This document shows positions 53,578 to 63,284 of a stretch of DNA of 64,000 nt, piece after piece. The DNA is taken from positions 5,868 through 69,867 of the forward strand of contig DCHS01000046.1 in NCBI GenBank assembly GCA_002314875.1. Direction: 5' to 3'. This DNA comes from Prevotellaceae bacterium UBA1746. Its GTDB lineage: Bacteria > Bacteroidota > Bacteroidia > Bacteroidales > Bacteroidaceae. The notes under the pieces were generated by a model. The model saw only the letters and a program-made list of their open reading frames with translations. It was not told the origin of the DNA and did not search any database. Position 1 is the stretch's first letter; each line of letters opens with the position of its first letter. The position numbers and the translations under genes are program-made.

Positions 53578-56148
53578 ATGAGAATACCAAAACTACTCAT
53601 CCTTCTTATAGTCTTGCTTTTTCCTTTCGTCTCTTTTGCCCAGAAGACGCCAGCGGAATATGGTTTCAAAGCCAGTGTCGCACCTCTTTTAGGTGAGATT
53701 CATTACGGCCAGGACACTCCTTTCAACGGAAAATGTCCTGTAATGGAAAAGGCTGTTTACCAAGGTTCAGCAGACCGCAGAGCCCACACAGGTTGTGCGG
53801 CAACAGCAATGTCTGCCATTCTGAAATTCCATGAATATCCCACACAGCCTACGGGACTTTGCCACTATACAAGCAAGGACAGTTGGAATGCCAACAACAC
53901 TTTTGAAATAACCAATGACCTTTCGGACCACTCCTACGATTGGAGCCTCATCCTTCCCGACTACCACGGTGACTACACCCCGGAACAGGCTGACGCTGTG
54001 GCGCAGTTGATGTTCGACTGTGGCAGCACGCTGAATATGCAGTACACCTCTTTCACGAGTGACGCTGGTCATCGCGATGTTGCCAAGGCACTGACCACCA
54101 ATTTTGGCTATGATCTGGCAGGCATGCAGACCTGGTACCGCAACACCACTTCCGACGAACTTTGGCGCAAGGTCATCTATTCGGAAATCGCTGCCGGCCG
54201 CCCTGTCATTATTCAAGGTTTCCCGGAAAATTCTGCCGGCGGTCACGAGTATATTGTGGACGGCTATGATGAGAAAGGTAGACTGCATGTTAATTTTGGC
54301 AACAACGACGGAGGAAAGTACCTCCCCGTTTATGAACACGAAATCTATACCGCAAACTTTTCTATCATCACAGGTATTCAGCCTGCAAAAAGCGGAGGGA
54401 CAGGTTCGCCCATTGCCAATGTTCATCGCCTCAACAATATGAAATATATGAGTGGCAATGTAGCCTTCCGTCTTCGCAATGACGGCCTTGCTGCTTTGGG
54501 AGATGACAGTCAGACGCAGACTGCCCTTGCTATTGTTCGTGAGGGAAAGATTGTAGGCCTCTGCGGTGCAACGGAACAGGCGAGTACCGATGCTCAGAAG
54601 GTTGTTCTGCGTTGTCTCGACGATGAAGAATATTCTTTCTCCGTCAACAACTGGAAAAGTCTACATAGCAATGCCACCTACCCTTCCACCTGCGAAGTTA
54701 CTTTCAACCCTGCAGATATCTTTGTACAAGATATACAGGAACAGAACCAGGCAATTCATGAGGGCGATATTCTTGTACCGCTGCTCTCCACCGACAATGG
54801 TAAGACCTGGGATTTGGCAGACGGCCACGAAGATCGTATCAACAGTCTTCGCATTAAAGCTGCTCCTTTCGCAGAAGGCTATTATATCATCTACAACGAC
54901 AAGCATGCCAGCGAGAAGTGGGCAATGACGGCCAATGGTACGGCAACTGCTGTTACAACCGCCAACTACAATGCTGACGATATCAGCCAGATTTTCCAAC
55001 TGCAACTTTTTGGTCAGGGCTATCACATCCTCAGTTATGCCTCCAACCAGTACCTCCTCAATGTCACGGCAAATGGTAAGGATGTGAAACTCACTTCTGA
55101 CCCCAACCAGCAGGATGTTGGTGTTTACTCTATTGTTCCCCAGGAAAACGGTTACTACACTCTCGCATGTGGTCCCAACGACGGCAATTATCTCTTAGCA
55201 GATAACGGCCACCATCTTTATGGCGGAAAGAACGAGACGACTGGCTATCATCTCTGGCGCTTGGAAGCAACGACGCCAAAAGAGAGCGCTACTACCGTTT
55301 ACAATATCTACTATCACGGTTGTCCTTACGGTCCTGGCGTGAATCGCTTTGTAGAATATAAATATGATCAGTACGCGGATGTGCTGGAATGTACCGATAG
55401 TAATCTCACTGCTGATCAGTTGACAACCCGTTCCAAGGCGGGATATATCTACCGCATCTGGGTGCGCCATGCCGGAGCAACACACGAGATTCATGTCACC
55501 CACTCTCTCGTCAACATCACGACTTGTGCGGCTCAGAATGTTGAAGACGAAGCAACACATTGCTACAACATTGTAATGAGAGATGGCAGTCTTCTTTACA
55601 ACAATAACGGCGAACTGGCAGCAAGTTCTTCTATTTCGGCTACAGACGCTGATGCCTCCTGGGTTGTTGTTGCCAATGCAACGACCATAAAGTCTTCCAC
55701 AGCGCTTGTGCTTTACAACAAGGGCCTTAAAGGCTATCTCTGTGTTGAAAATGGTGCATTAAGAATCACTGACGGCGCCAGCACCAAGCGCAACTTCTAT
55801 ATGAACACTTCCCTTGATACGGGCTGGTGGCTGCTGAACAACGCTTCAGGAACTGCATCTTCCTACATCATGGCAGACGAAGACAAAGTTTCTGTTCTTT
55901 CGAGCGACGAAGCGATCTGGGGCGAAGGAGGAACGGTTTCCTCTGCCATCAAACATGGTGAGGAGCATTTCGGAATGGATGCTACAAAACTTCAGTTTAT
56001 AGAGGTGAACGACCTTTTAGACAATATCTACGCGGTTCCTGCTTCTGCAACTTCTGATATCATCTATGATCTTCAGGGCCGTCGAGTTTCTCAGCCTCAA
56101 CAGGGCGGAATCTACATCAAGGATGGTCGTAAGTTCAGACTCTTTTAA
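53578..56148 (+). CDS. C10 family cysteine peptidase with C-terminal tail (copy 1)
   Basis: Secreted streptopain-like (C10) peptidase of 856 residues. The start is the ATG at 53578 (MRIPKLLILLIVLLF), giving a signal peptide that ends SFAQ; an in-frame extension back into menA is spurious. Unlike classic C10 proteins there is no long inhibitory prodomain: catalytic Cys73 (TGCAATAMS) comes soon after the signal peptide. His223 lies in GGHEYIVDGYDEKGRLHVNFG, the usual catalytic His region. About 550 residues of beta-rich modules follow, then the tail IYDLQGRRV...GIYI..GRK. It lies 28 nt before its paralog. Substrate unknown; host or dietary protein breakdown is plausible. Confidence 0.9.
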   Translation: MRIPKLLILLIVLLFPFVSFAQKTPAEYGFKASVAPLLGEIHYGQDTPFNGKCPVMEKAVYQGSADRRAHTGCAATAMSAILKFHEYPTQPTGLCHYTSKDSWNANNTFEITNDLSDHSYDWSLILPDYHGDYTPEQADAVAQLMFDCGSTLNMQYTSFTSDAGHRDVAKALTTNFGYDLAGMQTWYRNTTSDELWRKVIYSEIAAGRPVIIQGFPENSAGGHEYIVDGYDEKGRLHVNFGNNDGGKYLPVYEHEIYTANFSIITGIQPAKSGGTGSPIANVHRLNNMKYMSGNVAFRLRNDGLAALGDDSQTQTALAIVREGKIVGLCGATEQASTDAQKVVLRCLDDEEYSFSVNNWKSLHSNATYPSTCEVTFNPADIFVQDIQEQNQAIHEGDILVPLLSTDNGKTWDLADGHEDRINSLRIKAAPFAEGYYIIYNDKHASEKWAMTANGTATAVTTANYNADDISQIFQLQLFGQGYHILSYASNQYLLNVTANGKDVKLTSDPNQQDVGVYSIVPQENGYYTLACGPNDGNYLLADNGHHLYGGKNETTGYHLWRLEATTPKESATTVYNIYYHGCPYGPGVNRFVEYKYDQYADVLECTDSNLTADQLTTRSKAGYIYRIWVRHAGATHEIHVTHSLVNITTCAAQNVEDEATHCYNIVMRDGSLLYNNNGELAASSSISATDADASWVVVANATTIKSSTALVLYNKGLKGYLCVENGALRITDGASTKRNFYMNTSLDTGWWLLNNASGTASSYIMADEDKVSVLSSDEAIWGEGGTVSSAIKHGEEHFGMDATKLQFIEVNDLLDNIYAVPASATSDIIYDLQGRRVSQPQQGGIYIKDGRKFRLF

Positions 56149-56176
56149 TCCTGCAAAAAATTAAAACAATAATATC

Positions 56177-58333
56177 ATGAGAAGATTTATATGCCTTGCA
56201 TCAATGGCACTGGCAGCAACAGCTCTGTTTGCTCAAAGCGGTCCACTAAAAACTCCCGCAGAATACGGATATAAAGCAAGCGTAGAACCGCTGCTTTCCG
56301 GCATTCATTACGGCCAAGACACCCCCTTCAACGGAATGTGCCCTGTACTTCAGAATGGAGCCCTTGCAGGTTCATCAGACAAGCGTGCTCACACAGGTTG
56401 TGCTGCAACTGCAACAGCCATACTTTTAAAGTATTGGGCTTCAACGAAAGGCTATAACATTCAACCTACAGGTCCTGCTACAGACACTTGGACCTACACA
56501 AGTACGGATAATGTAAATACAGCAAACACCCAGACCATTACCAATAATATCTCTGAACATACCTACGATTGGAGCATGATTCTTGGTGATTATAGCGGAA
56601 CCTATAGCCAAGATCAGGCTAACGCTATTGCTCAATTGATGTTTGACTGTGGTTACGCTCTTAAAATGAACTATACCCAGGTAACTTCAGACGCAGGTCA
56701 TGAGGTTATCCCCAAGGCACTTTTCGATTACTTCTGTGATGGTACTTATGCTTTTAGCAAAGGCATGCAGACCTATTATCGCAATACAACTTCCCAGGAA
56801 ACTTGGGAAAAAACTATCTACAGCGAACTTGCCGCAGGTCGTCCTATTCTTATCAAGGGATTCATGTACGGCGGTGGCGGTGGCCATGAATACCTTATCG
56901 ACGGTTACGACGAAAAGGGTAATCTTCACATTAATTTCGGTAATGCTGATGGTGGAAAATATCTCCCTGTCTACGAACACGAGAATTATGTTTCGAACTT
57001 CTCCATCATCACTGGTATTGAGTTGAAGAACTATGCAACAGGTAAGGGTTCCTTCACTCCTTCCGCTAACATCCACCGACTTAACGATGTAATCTATAGC
57101 AACAACCAGGTTTCTTTCCAGTTGCGTAATGATGGTCTTGGAAAAACGGAAAGTTCTATGACTGGAAGCAAGGTAAAAACAGAATTGGCTGTGATTCGTA
57201 ATGGTGCCGTTATCGGTATCTGTGGAGGTTCAAGTAAGGATGTCAGACTTAACGCTTCTGGAGATAACGAAAAGTACACCTTTGACCTTTCACTTTCCGC
57301 ATCAAGCAAACCAGGAATTTCCTCAGCCGCTATCAATGCATTAACTCCTCGTGACATCAAAGTAAGCGGATTGTCCACTGACGCTTCCGCTATCAACAAT
57401 GGGGATATTCTCGTTCCTGTTATTTCTACCGATGGATACAGCCGTACCTGGAGTATTCCCGACGGAAATGAGTCCATGGTCAATAGCATCCGCATCGTTC
57501 CTGCTGATCTTCAGGATGGCTACTATCGCATTCGCAATAATGATCAGGCATTAACGGTAGTTAATGGCGAAACAAAGGTCACCACAGCAACCTACGATGA
57601 AAACGATGACTTCCAGATTTTCAAACTCGAAAACACCGCCAAAGGATTCGTCATTACTAACTATATGGGTGAGAAGTTCCTCTATCGTAGTAGCAGCAGC
57701 ACACCTGCTCCCGTTGATCTTCTGACAGCTTATGACGAAGAGGAAAATCGCTGGAAGGGTGTAATACGATCATACTATTCCATCGTTGCTGCAAGTGAGG
57801 ATTTGTATACTATTTCTACCAATGGTGCATATTTCTATGCCAGCAAAGCCTCTTCAACCGACCCCACTGGATATTTGAACTATTACACAGCAGCAAATGC
57901 CACTCAATGGGAACTTATTCCCGCTACACCTTCACAAGGTCGCGTAACATATACCGTGAACTTTATCAACTGCCCCTATGGCGTTGGTTTGAATAGGTAT
58001 CTTATCTATAATGGTTCAAACAACCAAGTAGCGGTAAATAACGGTAATTTTGCTTGCACATTTACCTGCAACAACTATATGCTGACTCCGGAACAGCTTA
58101 AAGCAAGCTATAAGGATGGATACCTCTACGATTTCGAAATTTCTCACAAGAATGGTAACCACGTTATCGATATCTACTATGCTCAGGATGCCAATAAAGA
58201 TGGGTACATTAGTATTGGTGATGCTGCAAAACTCCTCAAAACCTCAGGAACCCTCACTGGAGCAACCAACAGCAAAGAAAATGTTGATGCCGCTCACGCC
58301 GTAGCAGAGTTCCTCCTCCACCTGCAATTCTAA
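56177..58333 (+). CDS. C10 family cysteine peptidase with dockerin-like C-terminus (copy 2)
   Basis: Secreted C10 peptidase of 718 residues, paralogous to copy 1. Signal peptide 1-20 (ends LFAQ). Catalytic Cys75 (TGCAATATA) and His237 (GGHEYLIDGYDEKGNLHINFG). The middle repeats the same beta-rich modules, including a PYGVGLNRYL segment that matches PYGPGVNRFV in copy 1. The C-terminus differs: the tail is replaced by a dockerin-like stretch (DANKDGYISIGDAAKLL, then a second helix) that lacks a convincing second EF loop. A strong terminator follows (58422-58451). The two genes are 28 nt apart and surely cotranscribed. Confidence 0.9.
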   Translation: MRRFICLASMALAATALFAQSGPLKTPAEYGYKASVEPLLSGIHYGQDTPFNGMCPVLQNGALAGSSDKRAHTGCAATATAILLKYWASTKGYNIQPTGPATDTWTYTSTDNVNTANTQTITNNISEHTYDWSMILGDYSGTYSQDQANAIAQLMFDCGYALKMNYTQVTSDAGHEVIPKALFDYFCDGTYAFSKGMQTYYRNTTSQETWEKTIYSELAAGRPILIKGFMYGGGGGHEYLIDGYDEKGNLHINFGNADGGKYLPVYEHENYVSNFSIITGIELKNYATGKGSFTPSANIHRLNDVIYSNNQVSFQLRNDGLGKTESSMTGSKVKTELAVIRNGAVIGICGGSSKDVRLNASGDNEKYTFDLSLSASSKPGISSAAINALTPRDIKVSGLSTDASAINNGDILVPVISTDGYSRTWSIPDGNESMVNSIRIVPADLQDGYYRIRNNDQALTVVNGETKVTTATYDENDDFQIFKLENTAKGFVITNYMGEKFLYRSSSSTPAPVDLLTAYDEEENRWKGVIRSYYSIVAASEDLYTISTNGAYFYASKASSTDPTGYLNYYTAANATQWELIPATPSQGRVTYTVNFINCPYGVGLNRYLIYNGSNNQVAVNNGNFACTFTCNNYMLTPEQLKASYKDGYLYDFEISHKNGNHVIDIYYAQDANKDGYISIGDAAKLLKTSGTLTGATNSKENVDAAHAVAEFLLHLQF

Positions 58334-58421
58334 ATGATTACTGTCCACTAAAATTTTTAGAAAATTCTTAATTGCATTTTGCATAAAGAGTAATCATAAA
58401 GCCCTTTTTTGACTAACCACT

Positions 58422-58451
58422 ACTTCGGCCGCTTAATTGAGCGGCCGAAGT
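58422..58451 (+). terminator. Intrinsic terminator after the C10 peptidase pair
   Basis: 12-bp perfect stem ACTTCGGCCGCT/AGCGGCCGAAGT with a 6-nt loop, followed by TCATTTTT. The 58334-58421 stretch before it holds nothing else that I see. Confidence 0.9.
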
Positions 58452-58543
58452 TCATTTTTGGATGCATCTAAGTTTGTATGTTATTCTGGCACTACATCTT
58501 CCTTGATATTTTCAAATAGCGCTGATTCTGTTTTTCTGCAATA

Positions 58544-59212
58544 TCAAGGTAGATTGCTGGCATTTCTCAGCAATTTCAGCATATATTGAACTGAATCTCG
58601 GATTTCATCATGTGTAGCGTCTTTTACTAACGTATTTGACACACATTCCTTCAAGGCATCTTTTTGGGGTGAGTCTAATTCTTGGGAATTGCACTTTTCG
58701 AAAACCATATAATGGACAATTCGCCACGATAAATCATAATATTTTGTATTCTCAATCCATCGTATCAAAGAATGGTTTTCTATTGATAGCGGTCCCTTAA
58801 TGCCAATTTGAGAAGGTCTAAAGTTATATTGACTATTTTCTGTTGATAAAAATAGTTTAGCCAAATTTCGCCCAAACAAGTAAAGGGACATACTCTCTAG
58901 TGATAATTCATAGTTTGTGGGAATGGGGGTAAGAGATACCCCTATTGTATACATCTGCATCACCCTTTGGTATAAATCATATGGAAGGTGAACTGAATTT
59001 GTACGAACCTCTCCCTTAAATAACTTTGTCTTTTCTAATCTTCCAAGTCTTGAACTTTCTAAAATCATGTTAGCGCTTTCCGCCAATAACATCTTACGTT
59101 TGTGATCATCACAGTGACAAACTTCGCTACTTTCTATTCCAAGAATGAACAGAATTGTTCGGCAATTTTTAACCGTTGCCGACGGTGAAAAATGACGTAT
59201 CATTATCAGCAC
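58544..59212 (-). CDS. Hypothetical protein, orphan
   Basis: Frame of 222 residues, not recognised. There is no signal peptide. It has an SSEVCHCDDHKRKMLLAESANMIL segment with a Cys-x-Cys and is otherwise a mostly helical, charged protein with YDLYQRVMQMYTIGVSL and SWRIVHYMVFEKC. Its start could be the ATG at 59212 or one at 59203. Codon use is more AT-rich and less biased than in its neighbours, and it stands alone between the C10 unit and alaS. It may be recently acquired. It is long enough to be a real gene, but the support is modest. Confidence 0.6.
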   Translation of the reverse strand: MLIMIRHFSPSATVKNCRTILFILGIESSEVCHCDDHKRKMLLAESANMILESSRLGRLEKTKLFKGEVRTNSVHLPYDLYQRVMQMYTIGVSLTPIPTNYELSLESMSLYLFGRNLAKLFLSTENSQYNFRPSQIGIKGPLSIENHSLIRWIENTKYYDLSWRIVHYMVFEKCNSQELDSPQKDALKECVSNTLVKDATHDEIRDSVQYMLKLLRNASNLP

Positions 59213-59398
59213 TGAGATTCACCTTTAGTGGTAAATTCTATTGAACAAAATTACCACCTTCTACACCATTTGCCAACTCTTTGAGGAATATGGAACACTA
59301 TTCGTGATAAAAAAAGCTTTATTGACTACAAAGTGATCTATGCTTATTGCAAAATTCCTTTTTTTCCAAAATCTGTAAACTATCGGAATTATCAAAAA

Positions 59399-59436
59399 TA
59401 ATAAGGCCCGTCCCTCGGATGAGGAACGAGCCTTAT
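59399..59436 (-). terminator. Intrinsic terminator of alaS
   Basis: Outer stem AATAAGGC/GCCTTATT with an inner CGT..CCTC/GAGG..ACG helix, about 20 nt past the alaS stop. The stretch 59213-59398 is AT-rich and holds no gene that I can support. Confidence 0.82.
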
Positions 59437-59455
59437 TATCTATGTTATCTGAGGA

Positions 59456-62089
59456 TTAGAGACCTGCGATTTCAAGGCAGCGCTTAACTGCTTCTTCAAG
59501 ACCTGCGGTATCCTTACCACCAGCAGTTGCAAAATGGGGAGCACCACCGCCACCGCCCTTGATGAGGCGAGCAGCTTCCTTCACCATATTACCAGCGTGG
59601 AGGCCCTTGCTTGCAATGAGGTCCTTGCTAATCATAACGGTAAGCAGAGGCTTGCCATCACAACTACTACCAAGAACAACGAGGGTCTTTTCAGGCATCT
59701 GACCACTGATCTGGAAAGCGAGATCCTTAACAGCAGCAGGTTCTACTGCCATAGGAAGTACCTTTGAAACAACCTTAATACCTTCATCGGTAGTCTGAGC
59801 ACCCTGGATAAGCTGGTTTTTAAGCTGACCTACGCGTTCCTTGAGAGCATCTTCCATCTGCTTGCGAAGGTTTGCATTTTCAGCAATTGCCTTTTCAACA
59901 GCAGCCTGAACGTCCTTTGCGTTATTGAAGAATGAACGGATGCCGTTCATTGCATCGAGAAGTTCGTAGAAGCGTTCTTCTGCAACACCACCGGTGATAG
60001 CTTCGATACGACGAACACCAGCTGCAACACTGCTTTCAGAAACAATGTGGAACGTACCGATTTCTCCAGTTGCATGAGCGTGGCAACCACCACAGAACTC
60101 AACGCTGGGACCAAACTTTACGACGCGAACCTTGTCACCATACTTTTCACCGAAGAGAGCCATAGCACCAAGCTTCTTTGCTTCTTCAATAGGCATGTCG
60201 CGGAAGTCACCGATAACGATGTTTTCACGAATCATAGCGTTCACGCGACGCTCAACCTCACGGAGTTCCTCGGGAGTAACCTTCTGGAAGTGGCTGAAGT
60301 CGAAACGGAGATATTCACCAGTTACAAGTGAACCCTTCTGCTCAACATGAGTACCAAGAACACTGCGGAGGCAGTAGTCGAGGAGGTGGGTAGCAGTATG
60401 GTTGCACTGGCTTGCCTTACGATAGGTTTCATCGATGTGAAGTTCGAAGGTTGCAGAGAGATCCTCAGGAAGCTTGGTCATGATGTGAACGGTAAGATTA
60501 TTCTCACGCTTTGCATCGATGATAGCATACTTTTCTTCACCAAGAGCAAGAGTACCGCGGTCACCGATCTGACCACCCATTTCACCATAGAAAGGAGTCT
60601 GGTCGAATACAACCTGATAGAAGGTCTTGTTCTTCTGCTTGATTTCACGATAACGGAGAACCTGAGCCTCGCACTGTGCGTTGTCGTAACCAATGAACTT
60701 CTGCTCACCTTCACGAACATTTACCCAGTCACCATTTTCAACGGCAGCAGCATTACGAGCACGCTCCTTCTGCTTCTGCATTTCAGTGTTGAAACCTTCT
60801 TCATCAACGGTAAGTCCCTGCTCGGTACAGATCAGCTGAGTAAGGTCGAGGGGGAAACCATAGGTATCGAAGAGAGTGAAGGCCTTTTCACCAGCAACAA
60901 CGGTCTTGCCTTCCTTCTTGGTTTCAGCGATAACGCCTTCAAGGAGGCTGATACCGGTAGAAAGAGTGCGGAGGAATGACTCTTCTTCTTCACGGATAAC
61001 CTTGGTGATGAGTTCCTGCTGTGCGGGAAGTTCGGGATAGAAGCTACCCATTTCCTGAACGAGGGTGGGAATGAGCTTGCAGATGAATGCTTCACGCTGG
61101 CCAAGGAAGGTGTAAGCGTAACGAACAGCACGACGGAGGATACGACGGATTACATAACCGGCCTTTGCATTGCTGGGAAGCTGACCGTCTGCGATAGCAA
61201 AACTGATAGCACGCAAGTGGTCAGAGATAACGCGCATTGCAATGTCAACCTTTTCTTCCTTACCATATTCGAAACCGCTGAGTTCTGCAATCTTGCGGAT
61301 ATAAGGCTGGAAAACATCGGTGTCGTAGTTGGAGTGCTTGCCCTGCATAACGCGAACGAGACGCTCGAAGCCCATACCGGTATCGATTACCTTTGCGGGG
61401 AGAGACTCGAGACTGCCATCAGCCTTGCGGTTGTACTGCATGAACACGAGGTTCCAGATTTCAATAACCTGGGGATTATCCTTGTTTACGAGATCAGCAC
61501 CCTTGATACCTGTTGCCTGGCGTTCTTCTTCGGTACGGCAGTCAATGTGGATTTCGGAACAGGGACCGCAAGGACCGGTATCACCCATTTCCCAGAAGTT
61601 ATCATGCTTGTTACCATTGATGATGTGGTCAGTGGGGAAGTATTTTTCCCAATAGCCTGCAGCTTCGTCATCACGCTCAAGGCCTTCTTCCTTGGAACCT
61701 TCGAAAACGGTTACATAGAGATGGGTAGGATCAATCTTGAGAACATCAACGAGGAAGGTGTAGCTCCACTCGATGGCTTCCTTCTTGAAATAGTCACCGA
61801 AAGACCAGTTTCCAAGCATCTCGAACATGGTGTGGTGATAAGTATCGTGACCTACTTCTTCAAGGTCATTGTGCTTACCGCTAACACGGAGACACTTCTG
61901 GCTGTCGGTCTGTCGACGGCACTTAGGTTCAACATTACCGAGGATGATGTCCTTGAACTGGTTCATACCAGCATTGGTGAACATCAAAGTAGGGTCGTCT
62001 TTTACGACCATAGGAGCAGAAGGTACGATGAGGTGACCCTGCGTCTCAAAAAACTTCACGAAAGCTTCGCGAATTTCATTTGCTGTCAT
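59456..62089 (-). CDS. alaS: Alanine--tRNA ligase
   Basis: Alanyl-tRNA synthetase of 877 residues, charging tRNA-Ala and editing mischarged tRNA. The N-terminus ANEIREAFVKFFETQGHLIVPSAPMV is typical, followed by MFTNAGMNQFKD and the class II core with DTGMGFERL. The editing domain carries HTATHLLDYCLR, and the CGGCHAHATGEIG motif supplies the zinc site. The C-terminal C-Ala region ends with GGGGGAPHFATAGGKD, also a family hallmark. Length is normal. It is monocistronic, with a terminator downstream, and divergent from a secreted protein gene. Confidence 0.98.
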   Translation of the reverse strand: MTANEIREAFVKFFETQGHLIVPSAPMVVKDDPTLMFTNAGMNQFKDIILGNVEPKCRRQTDSQKCLRVSGKHNDLEEVGHDTYHHTMFEMLGNWSFGDYFKKEAIEWSYTFLVDVLKIDPTHLYVTVFEGSKEEGLERDDEAAGYWEKYFPTDHIINGNKHDNFWEMGDTGPCGPCSEIHIDCRTEEERQATGIKGADLVNKDNPQVIEIWNLVFMQYNRKADGSLESLPAKVIDTGMGFERLVRVMQGKHSNYDTDVFQPYIRKIAELSGFEYGKEEKVDIAMRVISDHLRAISFAIADGQLPSNAKAGYVIRRILRRAVRYAYTFLGQREAFICKLIPTLVQEMGSFYPELPAQQELITKVIREEEESFLRTLSTGISLLEGVIAETKKEGKTVVAGEKAFTLFDTYGFPLDLTQLICTEQGLTVDEEGFNTEMQKQKERARNAAAVENGDWVNVREGEQKFIGYDNAQCEAQVLRYREIKQKNKTFYQVVFDQTPFYGEMGGQIGDRGTLALGEEKYAIIDAKRENNLTVHIMTKLPEDLSATFELHIDETYRKASQCNHTATHLLDYCLRSVLGTHVEQKGSLVTGEYLRFDFSHFQKVTPEELREVERRVNAMIRENIVIGDFRDMPIEEAKKLGAMALFGEKYGDKVRVVKFGPSVEFCGGCHAHATGEIGTFHIVSESSVAAGVRRIEAITGGVAEERFYELLDAMNGIRSFFNNAKDVQAAVEKAIAENANLRKQMEDALKERVGQLKNQLIQGAQTTDEGIKVVSKVLPMAVEPAAVKDLAFQISGQMPEKTLVVLGSSCDGKPLLTVMISKDLIASKGLHAGNMVKEAARLIKGGGGGAPHFATAGGKDTAGLEEAVKRCLEIAGL

Positions 62090-62203
62090 TGCGATATAAT
62101 TTATTTAATTTTTTTCGAGCGCGAATTTACGACAATTTCGGGAGATAGTAGCCATTGTGTCTAAAAAACAAACAATTTTCTTTGACTTATAGTCAAAAAT
62201 GCG

Positions 62204-62212
62204 TACTTTTGC
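62204..62212 (+). promoter_or_regulatory. Bacteroidetes -7 box for the 62252 gene
   Basis: TACTTTTGC with TTTG at 62181-62184 and exactly 19 nt between them, the best-matching promoter in the window. The start codon is 40 nt downstream. Confidence 0.78.
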
Positions 62213-62251
62213 AGACAGATTGATAATGTATAACAAATAAAGTATAATTCT

Positions 62252-63112
62252 ATGAAGAAAATCTACGCTCTTTTATTGTGCCTTCTGGCAACACTCAGCG
62301 CTTCTGCTGTTGACAAATGCTACATTGTCGGTAATGTGGAAGGTTACACCTGGGTAACGAATGATGGTTTTGAACTTCCTGAGACTTCCACCCCTGGAAT
62401 CTTTGCGGGAAATGTCACTATTGAGTCTTATTTCTGCGTCGCTGAAGGTCTTACTGAAAGCGCTGCTGACTGGACTACTTTCAATGGCCAATACCGTTGG
62501 GGTGCTCCTTCCAGCAACTACAAAATCACTTTGGATACTCCTGCCAATCTCGTAAAGGGCAAGGACGCTTCTTTCGTGGTTCCAGCAAAGGCTACCTACT
62601 ATGTTGAGGTAAACTTCAATAACTCAACTATTAAATTAAGCAGTGAGCAGGAAATCGTCATTGACACCAATGTTTATGTTGTTGGCCAGGATACTGATTG
62701 GAAATTCTCAGAAGAATGGGCAATGACTGCGAAAGGTGAAGATATGTACTCTATCGATATGATGGGCAAGGGTCTCACCTTGACTGACCAGTGGAAGATT
62801 GCAACTTCTGAATGGGCTACCGTTAATCTTGGTGCTACAGAAGATGCTGCTATCATCGAGGGCCAGCAGACTGCTGCTACCTTCAACTCTTCTCTCAACT
62901 TCTGGTGTCCTGATTTTACCGTTGACCACATCGAGGCTTATGCTCCTGCTCAGAGCGACGGTTGGGTTATTGTTTACGGTGCTACCGAAGATGGTGTTCA
63001 GAAGATGCAGGTAATGGCTGGTAATCCTACCTACTACGATCTCCAGGGTCGCCATGCTAGTGCCAACTCAAATGGTCTTCTTATCTCTAAGGACCGTAAG
63101 ATGTTCAAATAA
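62252..63112 (+). CDS. Secreted beta-rich protein with C-terminal tail
   Basis: Secreted protein of 286 residues. Signal peptide about 1-19 (ends SASA). The body has two similar halves (CYIVGNVEGYTWVTND and NVYVVGQDTDWKFSEEWAM), each starting with a (C/V)YIVG-type strand and a Trp turn, resembling the SusE/SusF starch-binding-like repeats of Bacteroidetes. The C-terminus is YYDLQGRHA...LLISKDRK, a variant of the tail seen elsewhere in this window. It stands alone between alaS (divergent) and rplQ (convergent), with a strong promoter. A glycan-binding role is possible but not shown. Confidence 0.78.
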   Translation: MKKIYALLLCLLATLSASAVDKCYIVGNVEGYTWVTNDGFELPETSTPGIFAGNVTIESYFCVAEGLTESAADWTTFNGQYRWGAPSSNYKITLDTPANLVKGKDASFVVPAKATYYVEVNFNNSTIKLSSEQEIVIDTNVYVVGQDTDWKFSEEWAMTAKGEDMYSIDMMGKGLTLTDQWKIATSEWATVNLGATEDAAIIEGQQTAATFNSSLNFWCPDFTVDHIEAYAPAQSDGWVIVYGATEDGVQKMQVMAGNPTYYDLQGRHASANSNGLLISKDRKMFK

Positions 63113-63132
63113 AACTAGAAGTTTACGAAAAT

Positions 63133-63197
63133 AGACTTCACCTCTTCACTTTTTCCTATAACTGTTTATCAGTAAAGGATTTGTAGAGGTGAAGTCT
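63133..63197 (+). repeat. 13-bp inverted repeat in the 3' region of the secreted protein gene
   Basis: Arms AGACTTCACCTCT (63133-63145) and its exact complement (63185-63197), with 39 nt between. There is no clear U-tract. It could be a terminator or a stabilising 3' structure. Confidence 0.72.
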
Positions 63198-63234
63198 AAT
63201 TTCACTATCATTTCATTTTGATTTCACCAAACAA

Positions 63235-63262
63235 AATCCCCGGGCCTCACGGCTCGGGGATT
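63235..63262 (-). terminator. Intrinsic terminator of rplQ
   Basis: Stem AATCCCCG/CGGGGATT with an inner GCC/GGC helix. On the minus strand it is followed by TTTGTTTGG. It lies just past the rplQ stop codon. Confidence 0.85.
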
Positions 63263-63284
63263 CGTGTATAAGAATTGTTGTAGA

